DNA of 64,000 bases, taken from the NCBI GenBank assembly GCA_947184155.2, contig CAMXCT020001731.1, positions 62,001-126,000 on the forward strand, given 5' to 3'. Below are positions 9,833-19,799 of the stretch, piece after piece. The notes beneath the pieces are model-generated. The model searched no databases. It saw only the letters and a program-made list of their open reading frames with translations, and was not told the origin of the DNA. A program made the translations under genes and the position numbers. Numbering within the stretch: the first letter of the stretch is position 1; each line of letters starts with the position of its first letter. Source of the DNA: Cladocopium goreaui (Eukaryota; Sar; Dinophyceae; Suessiales; Symbiodiniaceae).

Positions 9833-12620
9833 AGCGATGAATGAGATGAAGATTCCAATTGATCATTCACTACCTGGAAGACCTCAGACAAATTCCATCG
9901 CCGAAAGAACGAATCAATTCATTCTGACTGCAACATCTACATGTCTGTTGGAAGCCGGACTACCACCATGTTTCTGGAGAACTGCAATCCTTTGTGTATG
10001 CCATCTACTCAATGTAGAACCCAATGATGATGAACTCAGTGCTTGGTGCAAACTCCATGGAACTGACTTTGCTGGAAAACTCATTCCCTATGGTGCTCGT
10101 GTGAACTACAAACCTCCGAAGACGAGAGAGGCAGGACAACTTCATAAGTTTGGACCTGATTCTATACCGGGAGTTTTCGCAGGATATCACATTGGCCCAG
10201 GGATGCATTGGTCTAGACAATACAAAGTCTGGCCATTGAGTGAGTTTGTACATCAGAACCTTGGTGATGATGCCAGTAAACCAGAACATCGTCTTCTCAA
10301 ACCTCATCTGACCGAGAAAGTAGAGATGGTCACTCCATTGACATTCCCATGTAAACAAGAGTACGAGAGAGTGAACACGACCTTGGAGGGAATGAAAGAA
10401 AGAGAACTCCTTGACGGTGAACCATCCAAAAGACCTCAAGATGATGAAGAAGACGAACAAGATGAAGACGATGATGAGCTTGATGACGGAGACAATGGTG
10501 GACCTGGACCAAGTGGTGGAAAAGCCTCAAAGGAACCTCTCGAAGCCTCTGAGAGTATCTTTGACGACAAGGACCCGGAAGAAATGACCTTAGAAGAACT
10601 TATAGATGCACAACCAGATCATTGGAGGTCAGGCAAAGCCGGGGACGGGAAGATATATCTCAATGACGACGGCGAAAAGGTCAAATTGAATGTCAAGGGA
10701 AACCCCTACAAGATTGGAGAAGATGGTAGAAGACTCTTCAAAACGTCGTTGAGACCTAAGGGCACCTACTCTCCAGAAGAATGGCGAAAGCTATCTCAAT
10801 CTGACCGAAACGTCATCCTCAAGGCCGAGAAGAAGAAGTTGGAAAAGAAGGAGGCTGATGAAAAGAACAAAAGAAAGGTTGAAGAAGTGAAGAGGAAATC
10901 ACTGAAGAAGGAGAAGAAAGATTCAAAGAAGGACAAGGACATGCCGAAGTCCAAAGATGATGACGAGAAAGACGATGATGGTGGGCAGGACGATCCGCAC
11001 TCAAAGTCGAAGAAATCCGATGCAGGTGTTGGTGAGGTGATGAAGAACAAAGTTACTTTGCCTTTCACATGTACGAGTGCATATCTTGACATGTACGACA
11101 TCGTTGATGACGATGACATTCATGGGAAACGTTACATTGATTGTCGGAAGATCAGAAAGAATGCTGATGCAAGCCCATGTTCCGATGCTTCTACTGACGT
11201 CCCGGACGACGAGGAATATCTCACCGAATGGGACGAATGGTCGGAGGTCGAGAAGGGCCGTGGTCCGAAAGCATCGTGGAGCGGTGAAGTTTGGAACACT
11301 TTGTCAGGTACGATCTCAAAATCCTCCACGGCAACGCCGGGTGAATCGACCATGATCAAGAATGGCAAGTGTGTTAACATCAAGAATGTGAAGAACACAA
11401 CCATCGACGATGATGACGATCTCATAGCATTCCCTACTATGCCATGTACCTCCGCACCCAACAACATTCATCGAACCAAAGTACCTCCTGAAGGTCTGGG
11501 GGGAAAGCTCTTCAACGCCATGGTTTCAAGACCAGTCGGGAGAGCAGAGATTGAATCCGATCCTAAAGCAAAGGAGGCGATGCTCAAGGAGTGGAAAGGA
11601 CTCCGAGACCAAGAAGTGTTTGATTTCTCCATAGTCCGAGAATACGATGATGTAGTTGCGGAAGCAAAGAGGGACAAGAAGGAGATACATATGGCTAGAG
11701 TCCATGGCATATGCGTAGAAAAGAACTACCAATTGCCTGAAAGCAATCCAGGTCGAAAGTTCAAAGGACGAGGTGTTCTACTGGGCAATCAAGTGAAGAA
11801 CCAACATTGGGAGGCAGCATTCTTTCAAGATTTAGGGAATTCCCCTGCTTCCTTCGAAGCCTCACGGTGGGCCGATTTCTTTGGATGTCTTCCTGGGCAT
11901 TCTGTCAAGCTCGCAGATGCGATCCAAGCCTACATCCAGGCGAAGTTGAAGGGGCCTTTATGCTGGGTGGAGTTACCTACCGACGCTTGGCCACCCGAGA
12001 TTCAATACTGGAAGTATCGACGTCCTGTCGTGAGACTTGACAAAGCTCTATATGGACATCCCGATTCAGGCACGATGTGGGAACAACATTGTGATAAGAA
12101 GGTCCAAGAAATTGGTTTTAAGCCCATTGGAGAGGAATGGCCATCAATGTATTTTCATGACAAGCTCAAGCTTTTGTTGGTGATCTATGTGGATGACCTC
12201 AAATTAGCTGGACCATCTGAAAATTTGGCCAAAGGTTGGGAGATGTTGCGTACGGTTTTACGCATCGAACCCGAAACTGATTTGGGTCTTTATCTTGGAT
12301 GTGTGCTTTCCCAAGGTGAGACTCAACTCCATAATGGAAAGAAAGTCAAATCCATAACCTATAACATGGAAGGATTGTTAAAGTTATCGGTAGAAAAGTA
12401 TCTTGACATAATTGATAAGGACACAAAATTGAAAAAGGTTTCGACTCCAAGCCTTCCAGAGGAAACAAAATGCAGCCCTTACCGAGCTCCTTCCGATGGA
12501 AAGCGCAAAGTCGAGTGTCCGTGGTGCGCACATTCTTTCGATCGGAGATGTCGGCTCTCAACGAGACCGTCAACTCACGTCCCGGCCAAGATAGTGAGAT
12601 GCCGAATCGGGGGAATCTAG
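9813..12620 (+). CDS. pol: Pol fragment: integrase C-terminal half and reverse transcriptase
   Basis: This 935-codon frame begins in the integrase core; the third catalytic residue is the Glu of SIAERTNQ (about 9903), roughly 30 residues after the second Asp and so slightly short of the usual 35. A long charged Lys/Glu/Asp linker follows (about 10430-11040). Reverse transcriptase covers about 11480-12400. Its first catalytic Asp is in LADAIQAYIQAKL (about 11915), then LDKALYGHPDSGTMW, and the YVDD box is at about 12186-12197, all typical of copia RT. The frame ends at 12620 while RNase H continues in another frame from about 12540. Confidence 0.85.
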   Translation: MLHKGIEAMNEMKIPIDHSLPGRPQTNSIAERTNQFILTATSTCLLEAGLPPCFWRTAILCVCHLLNVEPNDDELSAWCKLHGTDFAGKLIPYGARVNYKPPKTREAGQLHKFGPDSIPGVFAGYHIGPGMHWSRQYKVWPLSEFVHQNLGDDASKPEHRLLKPHLTEKVEMVTPLTFPCKQEYERVNTTLEGMKERELLDGEPSKRPQDDEEDEQDEDDDELDDGDNGGPGPSGGKASKEPLEASESIFDDKDPEEMTLEELIDAQPDHWRSGKAGDGKIYLNDDGEKVKLNVKGNPYKIGEDGRRLFKTSLRPKGTYSPEEWRKLSQSDRNVILKAEKKKLEKKEADEKNKRKVEEVKRKSLKKEKKDSKKDKDMPKSKDDDEKDDDGGQDDPHSKSKKSDAGVGEVMKNKVTLPFTCTSAYLDMYDIVDDDDIHGKRYIDCRKIRKNADASPCSDASTDVPDDEEYLTEWDEWSEVEKGRGPKASWSGEVWNTLSGTISKSSTATPGESTMIKNGKCVNIKNVKNTTIDDDDDLIAFPTMPCTSAPNNIHRTKVPPEGLGGKLFNAMVSRPVGRAEIESDPKAKEAMLKEWKGLRDQEVFDFSIVREYDDVVAEAKRDKKEIHMARVHGICVEKNYQLPESNPGRKFKGRGVLLGNQVKNQHWEAAFFQDLGNSPASFEASRWADFFGCLPGHSVKLADAIQAYIQAKLKGPLCWVELPTDAWPPEIQYWKYRRPVVRLDKALYGHPDSGTMWEQHCDKKVQEIGFKPIGEEWPSMYFHDKLKLLLVIYVDDLKLAGPSENLAKGWEMLRTVLRIEPETDLGLYLGCVLSQGETQLHNGKKVKSITYNMEGLLKLSVEKYLDIIDKDTKLKKVSTPSLPEETKCSPYRAPSDGKRKVECPWCAHSFDRRCRLSTRPSTHVPAKIVRCRIGGI

Positions 12621-15085
12621 CTCCGCATGCAGCTAGTGTGCTTATGAAGCTGTTGTATGCAGCCCGCATTGCGCGGTTTGACCTTTTACGATCCATCAAT
12701 GCGTTGGCACGCAATGTAACCAAGTGGACCAAGGATGATGACGCCCGTCTTCATCACTTAATGTGTTATGTTAATTCCACATTGTCCCTTAAAATGATAG
12801 GATGGGTCGGTGACAAGATTGAGGATTTGTCGTTAGGACTCTTTGCAGATGCGGATTTCGCCGGATGTGCTCAATCCTTAAGATCAACATCAGGATCGCA
12901 CTTACAAGTCCAAGGTAAGTTCACAAGGTTCCCACTTGCTGGTGGAAGTAAGCGACAAGGGTGTGTTAGTCATTCAACCCCCGAAGCTGAAATAGTGGCC
13001 GCTGATACTGCACTTAGGACCTTGGGAATCCCCGCATTAAGTCTGTGGAAAGTCTTAGCCAAAGTTTTTCCCCAGCTCCTGTTTCATGACGATAATCAAG
13101 GGATGATTGGTGTTGTCAGATCAGGACGCAATCCAACCATGCGTCATTTGGAGCGCACACATGGTATCTCCATTGCCTCCATGCATGAACATTTCCAAAA
13201 GGATCATTTTGTTTTGATCTACGAAATTACAGCCAAAATGGCAGCTGATATCCATACTAAAGGATTCAGGAATCCCATGGCATGGAAGAAAGCTTGTATG
13301 CTGATCAACCTATTGGAGCCTCAGGACTTACAGAGTAAAGAAGTGTTAGATATGTTGCAACCCAGCACCGATGTCGACATGACTACTCGCCAAGTCTTTC
13401 AATCCAAAACTGAGGATATCCCCAATTTCCCATACACCGAAACCCCTATTTTACCAAAAGAAGTGTATAGGAAAGGGTTGACCAGTAAAGAAAAGCTTCA
13501 GTATTTGCCTGGTATGGATCCAATCTTTGTTGTCAAGCAGCCGGTGTTTTATCGCCCCAAGCCACCTGGCTTGTTGGTACCGCCAGATGTGTTAAGATCC
13601 ACATGGATTCTTCTCAATGGCACATGGACAAAGGTCGAACACCGTGCATCTCCGCCAGAACAGGCAGTCCGATTTGACAAATGGGTTGAGCGCGCATGTT
13701 TCCAATATCATTCGCCCAACAAGCAGCCGTTGATTCCAGACACTGTTTCACAGTCCACATCAACGACTTCAACCCAACGGGTGTCGTCGTCAACGTACGC
13801 ACACGCCCAGACTGCCCACTCGAGCTCCCACCGGGACTCAGGTGTGTCCACACGCAATAGTCGTGTGAAGCATCCGGCCGACTCACCTATGCTGATGTTT
13901 TCGGTTGATGCATTGTTTTTAGACGCACAGACATCACCGTCTCAACACCCGAAACCCATACACCAGTGCCTTCAGCCAGCCACACGTGTGATCAACACGC
14001 TTATGCGCCTTGTTCATGGGGGGAGTGAGGGGTGGCATTCGCATTCAACTGGTGCATGTCAAAAACATCCGGAAATTAGCGATAATATTCCTCATGTTAG
14101 CCCCACTCGAAGATCCCAAGGACTTAGCAAGAAAAATGAAGACTATTGGCAGTGGGAAGGGGAAGAGACATTGATCCGAATTCACAAAACGCCTAGACGG
14201 CAGAATTTCGTGCCACAGGATTGCGAAGACTGTCCTTGTGACCACAGGATCATACGTGATGAAAGGGAAACTGAGCAGAAGTTCAAAACGAACACTCGAG
14301 TGATCAAAGACATGTGGAGGTTCAAAGGTGACAACAATGAGACAACAAACAAACTGAACGAATTCTGGACAGGAAAATCGACATTCAAGGTGCTCGCCAA
14401 TGCTGAAGTGATCGATAGAGATAAGAGCTATAAGGTGAATCAGGGGGTCATCACACTCTGCACCCATTGCAGTGAGCTGAACACCATCCCTATCACTGAC
14501 GTTTTTGTCCCATATCAATATCACATTGAAGTAAGCAAATATGAGGTTGACCATCCCAAAGTGTCGGTAATCCTATGGAGAGACAGTAAGAACAGAACTT
14601 TAGAGTTTCAATTCTCCAAATCGCCTTGTGACATAATGACATCCAAATTTGCCAAGTTTTCCCTTGCAATCAATCTGATTGAAGTTCCTCGAGACGTCCC
14701 ATGCTTCGTCCTGTTGTGTTCCGAAGAGAGAAATTGGTTCACATTTTTGCAGAACAAGATGCAAGATGAAATGAAATTTCATGTCGTTCCCATCACCGAA
14801 GATGATGATATGCTCTCGCCATATGGAATATGCAAAGCAAGACGATGCCTTAGGACCAAGCTCGATTCAGTGTTCTTTGCAGGTCCATGTACAGGAGGTT
14901 CACCATGGAACCGAATCAATCGATGGGTCAGTGAAGCAACGACACAACTCATTGAAGCAAAGAAACAGATCTTCTGGGCCATGTGGGAAGTGTTTACGTC
15001 AGTGCTAAGTGAGCTCATCAACATGGGAACGCCAGCCTTGCTTGAACTGCCTAGAGGTTGTGATTACTGGAAGACCGTAGAATGA
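12470..15085 (+). CDS. RNase H, linker domains and first half of a methyltransferase-like domain
   Basis: RNase H spans about 12640-13270: catalytic acids lie in LFADADFAG, the Glu of STPEAEIVAAD and the Asp of LFHDDNQG. Copia elements normally end here. The frame instead runs on 600 codons: a Pro/Ser-rich part, a segment DYWQWEG ... IRIHKTPRRQNFVP that I recall from other dinoflagellate copia proteins, and from about 14500 a globular part. That part holds FAGPCTGGSPWNRIN (about 14876) and LELPRGCDYW (about 15040), which resemble motifs IV (Pro-Cys) and VI of C5 cytosine methyltransferases. The stop overlaps the next frame as ATGA at 15082-15085. The enzyme call is tentative. Confidence 0.7.
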   Translation: MQPLPSSFRWKAQSRVSVVRTFFRSEMSALNETVNSRPGQDSEMPNRGNLAPHAASVLMKLLYAARIARFDLLRSINALARNVTKWTKDDDARLHHLMCYVNSTLSLKMIGWVGDKIEDLSLGLFADADFAGCAQSLRSTSGSHLQVQGKFTRFPLAGGSKRQGCVSHSTPEAEIVAADTALRTLGIPALSLWKVLAKVFPQLLFHDDNQGMIGVVRSGRNPTMRHLERTHGISIASMHEHFQKDHFVLIYEITAKMAADIHTKGFRNPMAWKKACMLINLLEPQDLQSKEVLDMLQPSTDVDMTTRQVFQSKTEDIPNFPYTETPILPKEVYRKGLTSKEKLQYLPGMDPIFVVKQPVFYRPKPPGLLVPPDVLRSTWILLNGTWTKVEHRASPPEQAVRFDKWVERACFQYHSPNKQPLIPDTVSQSTSTTSTQRVSSSTYAHAQTAHSSSHRDSGVSTRNSRVKHPADSPMLMFSVDALFLDAQTSPSQHPKPIHQCLQPATRVINTLMRLVHGGSEGWHSHSTGACQKHPEISDNIPHVSPTRRSQGLSKKNEDYWQWEGEETLIRIHKTPRRQNFVPQDCEDCPCDHRIIRDERETEQKFKTNTRVIKDMWRFKGDNNETTNKLNEFWTGKSTFKVLANAEVIDRDKSYKVNQGVITLCTHCSELNTIPITDVFVPYQYHIEVSKYEVDHPKVSVILWRDSKNRTLEFQFSKSPCDIMTSKFAKFSLAINLIEVPRDVPCFVLLCSEERNWFTFLQNKMQDEMKFHVVPITEDDDMLSPYGICKARRCLRTKLDSVFFAGPCTGGSPWNRINRWVSEATTQLIEAKKQIFWAMWEVFTSVLSELINMGTPALLELPRGCDYWKTVE

Positions 15086-17880
15086 CTGATCTCGTGGAAG
15101 GAACTGTATCTCATGAGCACAAGTTCGATGGATGCATGTATGGTTTGAAATCACAATTCCAAGAGACTCCCAAACCAATCAAGAAACCATGGAAGATTGT
15201 CACATGGGGGGTATCGTTTCCAAAACTACGTAGGAAGTGTGATCGCCGTCATGACCATGCAGAATGTGCCGGTAGGGAAACTCGCATAACTCAAGTTTAC
15301 ACCAAATGGATCGCCAAGATCATCATGAAAGGCATCAATGAACATGTGATCAAAAACAGTCCGTTTGTGAACATCAAAGTAAGAAAACAGTGGAAAATCG
15401 TCACGCCTGATGATGACTGGTTGAGTGTAATGTCTCGTGATTCAGAGAACGTCCGCAGTCACCCTATCAAGCTGGTGACGGCAACTGCCTGTGTTGTACG
15501 AGGGCCCGACGCCATCGACCATTTGCTCGAGCGCTCTCTTCTGCACTGGTACTTTTCGAGATCAACATCACCTTTGACAAGATCTTCGTGGTCTTCGGCG
15601 TTTCTGTGGCATCTGCTTTCTGGACTCAACGACAATTTGCTGTTCCGCGACCAACGGTCCGTACACTTGTTGGAGTTGATCGGGGCATTATCACGTTGCT
15701 ACTTGTCGATACCAAACGAACCACTGAAAATCACAATGACTGAAGGTGTTGATTTGAAGTCTTTAGGACAATTCTCAAGCAAAAGAATCACAATTGCTCA
15801 GACGATTCTCAAAGAGACATATGAGAAAGTGATCACAGCCAAAGTACCACCTCCATTCAGGGACACACGAGATGCAGGACCCCGCTTGCTTGCCTCAGAG
15901 GAAACTGTCAATCAATGGATTCGATTTGGCATGCCTCCAGTGATCGTATATTCTGCATATTTTGCAAATACCAGGTACACCAACGAAGCCACGGGTGAGG
16001 CACTGGAATTAGCATACAAGATTTTGCAGAGGTCACAGGACTCTGAGAAGGAATGCTTAGGCTGGGAATTCGTATCGAGAGGATCAAGATTTGTGAAAGT
16101 CTTTACCTCGAAGTGCCCCTACGAGGAAAACATGGTAGGTATGTTGATGGATGCAAGCATTCATTCCAGACTTGATGAGCTGTGGATCGTCCTAACCAAA
16201 GGACATTTTCCAGAACCTTTTGATGATGTGCACAGTGCCGCATTTGCTGAAGCGAAGATCAGGGACATGAAGCAATTGTATAGAGGCACACCATCATTCA
16301 ACACAGAACCGAGGGCAACGTCGTGGTTAGCTGTCACACGAACTGCAGAGTACTTCAAAGTCATGGACGAATTGGCGAAGGTCAATCCCAAATCCCCATC
16401 AGACAATGATAACTACTTTGCTACAATGCGACAGATGGTGGAGACCCACATCAAGCTTTTGGGTTTCGCATTGAGATACCACAACCAGCACAACCCTCAA
16501 GATTTGATCATTCTCCAAGATGTGATGAGAGACGTTGTGGAGTTCGAAACAGAACGCCCGAAAGGAAGGAGTGCAGCACAGAATCATTTCCTATGCTTGC
16601 TCACCTTAGGCTCGACAATTGAACGCCACAAGACTAGTGCTCGAGGAGACATGAATTTTGCCAAAATTGCTGCCTGGACAGACATCCAGACGTTGGTCGT
16701 CAATGTGTTTGACATCCCGCTGGGAATTCTGATTGGATTGGGCTACAATGTTACCATTGCAGATGAAGGTGCGAGATACTCCGAAAAGGAAAGACGCCAT
16801 GCCTGTCACAGCCAACTCAAGGACTTCATCACAACGATGACCGAGACGCAGGCAGGAACTGGTGGCAATATGCACAACTTCGACGGATGGGACATACCTC
16901 TCCTGATCAACGACAACAGACAGCCGGATGAACTGGATGCATGGAACAATGAAGAACCAGCCTGGGCACAAGATGATCCCACTGGAGGACAAAGTGCATC
17001 TGGAGGAACAACATCTCAAGGTGGACCACAAGCCCAACTCACGGCAACGCCGGGAGGCAGTGTTCAACCGAAGAAGATGCCCAGACCATCCGCAAGCAGT
17101 GGAGCTACCTCATCATCACATTCCGCTTTTAGAACTGGACCTGGACCAGCACCATCAAGTGGACAAAAGGAAGCGGAAAAAGAGGACAAGGACAAGACTC
17201 CGACAGTTGACTGGGTGAAGAGGAAGAAACCATCAAATGTGGACACGTACATCCACGCCGCCGAGGACTATGACCATCAAGAACAACGGATCACATTCCT
17301 GAGATCGGGCAAGGATTTTGTCGTATCCACTATCGGAGGTCCTCACTCCACTCATGTCTATGGATCAAGCCTCGTATGGAAACAATTTCTGAGACGTTTG
17401 ACCTTCCATGCAGCACTTTCATTTAACATCCTAACTGAGGGACAGTTGGACGCCCAGATGCTCAACGAGAACGATCACGAATGGCTGAAGCTGTACCACT
17501 ACCTCACAACAACTACCGAACTTGTCAGATGCAAAGGATATCCGGTGACGGAAGTCTTGGCAATGCTGACATTGGGAGTTCAGGAAACAGTGGAGGGTGG
17601 CATTCGAAGGAGGCTCAAAAGCCTGAGCAATCAGATTGGTCAATTTGTTGCAGTGAAACCATGGATTGGGACATGGGATGAACTGGGAGGTCAGGTGAGG
17701 ATGAACAAGTGTCTCATCCTGACTGATTTGACATATCAGACGAAGTCAAGCTCCAGGGTCACTCATGACATTGAGCAGGCCTCAACAACATGGGATTTGC
17801 CTCCGTCAAAGTCTATCAACTCCCATATGAATCTCTTGAGGACCCAGCAGCCTTCCTGCAATTGGCCACAAATGCACTGA
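15082..17880 (+). CDS. Accessory protein: second half of methyltransferase-like domain and unknown domains
   Basis: The first 100 residues continue the domain of the previous frame. KFDGCMYGLKS and PIKKPWKIVTW, then a CDRRHDHAEC segment, resemble the region after motif VIII in phage-type C5 methyltransferases, where a DxCxYG...KPT pattern is common. Residues about 150-620 are a large helical region I cannot assign. About 640-710 is a Gly/Ser/Pro/Thr-rich linker, followed by another globular domain (about 720-900). The ATG at 15082 sits inside the upstream stop, so re-initiation is possible, but the domain clearly spans both frames and a one-base indel is simpler. The last 30 residues are probably off-frame. 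Confidence 0.65.
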   Translation: MTDLVEGTVSHEHKFDGCMYGLKSQFQETPKPIKKPWKIVTWGVSFPKLRRKCDRRHDHAECAGRETRITQVYTKWIAKIIMKGINEHVIKNSPFVNIKVRKQWKIVTPDDDWLSVMSRDSENVRSHPIKLVTATACVVRGPDAIDHLLERSLLHWYFSRSTSPLTRSSWSSAFLWHLLSGLNDNLLFRDQRSVHLLELIGALSRCYLSIPNEPLKITMTEGVDLKSLGQFSSKRITIAQTILKETYEKVITAKVPPPFRDTRDAGPRLLASEETVNQWIRFGMPPVIVYSAYFANTRYTNEATGEALELAYKILQRSQDSEKECLGWEFVSRGSRFVKVFTSKCPYEENMVGMLMDASIHSRLDELWIVLTKGHFPEPFDDVHSAAFAEAKIRDMKQLYRGTPSFNTEPRATSWLAVTRTAEYFKVMDELAKVNPKSPSDNDNYFATMRQMVETHIKLLGFALRYHNQHNPQDLIILQDVMRDVVEFETERPKGRSAAQNHFLCLLTLGSTIERHKTSARGDMNFAKIAAWTDIQTLVVNVFDIPLGILIGLGYNVTIADEGARYSEKERRHACHSQLKDFITTMTETQAGTGGNMHNFDGWDIPLLINDNRQPDELDAWNNEEPAWAQDDPTGGQSASGGTTSQGGPQAQLTATPGGSVQPKKMPRPSASSGATSSSHSAFRTGPGPAPSSGQKEAEKEDKDKTPTVDWVKRKKPSNVDTYIHAAEDYDHQEQRITFLRSGKDFVVSTIGGPHSTHVYGSSLVWKQFLRRLTFHAALSFNILTEGQLDAQMLNENDHEWLKLYHYLTTTTELVRCKGYPVTEVLAMLTLGVQETVEGGIRRRLKSLSNQIGQFVAVKPWIGTWDELGGQVRMNKCLILTDLTYQTKSSSRVTHDIEQASTTWDLPPSKSINSHMNLLRTQQPSCNWPQMH

Positions 17881-19799
17881 ACTTTCTTCGCAACAATGCT
17901 GACACACTCGCCAACATCACCGTGCATATCTGGATCTCATTCGCATCATTGATTAGAGGGCAGAATCGAATCTTGGTCCCAGAGGACAACTATGCCAAGG
18001 ACCTGGCTGAGATCGTGGTGGAAATCAGCCAATTCTCACCCACACCAATTTTTGTCAACATCTTGAAGGACGCCCGCTTCCTTGGATCCCAATCATCGAT
18101 TGTTTCCATGGCTGAGGAGTTCGCCGAGATCTTGAGGAATAGAGGTATCATGCATTCTACACATGAAAGATTCTGGAAACAGATTTATGCATGTGGAGCT
18201 GAACCTTTCTATTGGAAGCAGGGTGACGGCAAAGAAATCATTTGGGCCATGTTAGAGAAATCCCTGATGCGACAAAAGGTCTTCCTTCATTGTGCAATGG
18301 ATCATTATATGGTACACAACTTGAATGAGGAATGTGTCCATATAAACAATACGGGATTTGACCTCGAAACGATCAAGAGATGCACTGATCACCCAGGGGT
18401 CATCCCAAAACTCCGCAACAAAGAGACAGCGGATGCACAGACCGGATCCGCTGACATCATTGGTGGAATGAAGCACATGAAGGAGACGGGCCAGAGAAGG
18501 GCATGGACAGACATTCGACGGGGCGTATTCACCCCCGAACCACTGAATGATGCAGATGAACACTGTATTGAAGTGACTGAACATTCTGAGCTGATGTGCG
18601 ACACCTGCAAGTACCTCATTTCTGGTGACCCTCGCATGGACACAATCACCGAGAATCGCACCAGCTGTCTGAATTGCGCAAGCAACTGGACAAGATCAGG
18701 AACTTATGGTACTGAGGTCATCGGTATGGACGAATTTTCACAAGATGCCCGAATTGCCGCCAGACTCCTCAACGTCTACAACAACTGCATCGATTGGAGA
18801 GAACTTCATGCAGAACGGGACTTGAGAAGGTTCTTGCTGGCAGCCACATTGGCGATGCTTTCCGGGTACAAGACATCAAATGACGTCCTGAAGCAAGTAT
18901 CTCATCGAGGTGCGATCCGCATGCCTGCCTACATGGTGAAGGGTAAGTGCAGACGGAACCTGCTGTCTCAATTCTCAGTCCAACGTGAAACACGACGTGA
19001 GGACGATGATGACGGTGTCACCACGATTCGATGGTTCTACAGATTGCTCTGGGATGGAGGGAATGTTGCATACCATGACTACATGAAAACAGTGTTGACA
19101 AAAGAGGAGATCGAATCAATTCTACCCCTCAATGCTTCGGCAGAATACATCGGTGACATCTTTGAATTTTGGCTTGGAATGCTCGAGCTGGGAATTCAGT
19201 TCCCCACAATGTTCAATGGTTGGGGAAAGAACATCGATAGTTGCCTTGCTGGACTTGAAGAATCTTTCTGGCTATTCAGCAGCTCTTGTCGCCACACCGA
19301 AACCATCAACACGAAACGCAATCGATCAAGGAAAGCCTACATCCCTTCGGTCGAGAACGAGATGGTGATTGCGATTCTGAGAGAGGGGAAGATTTTTGAT
19401 CTGCTCATGCAAAAGGAGATCACAAGGATGCCCACTATTCCAACAGCGAACTATGATGACAATCCCGAATTGATTGAGATCTCATCCAGTGAAGATGAAG
19501 AAGATGAACCTGAGGTCGTTGAACCAGAAGAAGACCCTTCGTCGCCTACGGCGCGTGGTACTCGGATGGAACAAACTTCAGGCGAAACTGGCGCAGGGGA
19601 TGATGACATTGAGGTGGATGATGATGCGGAAGACATGGGGGTCAACCATCCGAGGCGAAGAAACGCCGAACGGAAGTTCGAATTCTCCGTGATCAGTTTG
19701 AGAAGGTGGTCACAGATGCATCGAATGTCAGATTTTGTCTGGGATGTGGAGGCAATCACAACATTGATGAATGCCAAGCACAAGACAACGAGGCAGTGA
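17790..19799 (+). CDS. Accessory protein with alpha/beta-like domain and CxxC zinc module
   Basis: This 669-codon frame takes over from the previous one within a 91-base overlap. Residues about 1-150 alternate predicted strands and helices (ITVHIWISFASL ... PTPIFVNIL ... GIMHSTHERFW), a pattern reminiscent of SGNH/GDSL-type folds, but I see no firm catalytic motif. Near residues 270-305 two CxxC pairs (LMCDTCKYL and SCLNCASN) suggest a zinc ribbon. The C-terminus is highly acidic (SSSEDEEDEPEVVEPEED). No function is assigned. The terminal 30 residues overlap the next frame and are probably off-frame. Confidence 0.6.
   Translation: MGFASVKVYQLPYESLEDPAAFLQLATNALNFLRNNADTLANITVHIWISFASLIRGQNRILVPEDNYAKDLAEIVVEISQFSPTPIFVNILKDARFLGSQSSIVSMAEEFAEILRNRGIMHSTHERFWKQIYACGAEPFYWKQGDGKEIIWAMLEKSLMRQKVFLHCAMDHYMVHNLNEECVHINNTGFDLETIKRCTDHPGVIPKLRNKETADAQTGSADIIGGMKHMKETGQRRAWTDIRRGVFTPEPLNDADEHCIEVTEHSELMCDTCKYLISGDPRMDTITENRTSCLNCASNWTRSGTYGTEVIGMDEFSQDARIAARLLNVYNNCIDWRELHAERDLRRFLLAATLAMLSGYKTSNDVLKQVSHRGAIRMPAYMVKGKCRRNLLSQFSVQRETRREDDDDGVTTIRWFYRLLWDGGNVAYHDYMKTVLTKEEIESILPLNASAEYIGDIFEFWLGMLELGIQFPTMFNGWGKNIDSCLAGLEESFWLFSSSCRHTETINTKRNRSRKAYIPSVENEMVIAILREGKIFDLLMQKEITRMPTIPTANYDDNPELIEISSSEDEEDEPEVVEPEEDPSSPTARGTRMEQTSGETGAGDDDIEVDDDAEDMGVNHPRRRNAERKFEFSVISLRRWSQMHRMSDFVWDVEAITTLMNAKHKTTRQ

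Noticed and set aside
15082..15085. ATGA overlap read as coupled translation of two separate genes
   Set aside because: The methyltransferase-like domain runs across the junction, so one interrupted coding region is simpler. Re-initiation cannot be fully excluded.
19706..19799. Programmed -1 frameshift at a slippery heptamer
   Set aside because: I looked for an X XXY YYZ heptamer in the overlaps at 17790-17880 and 19706-19799 and saw none convincing.
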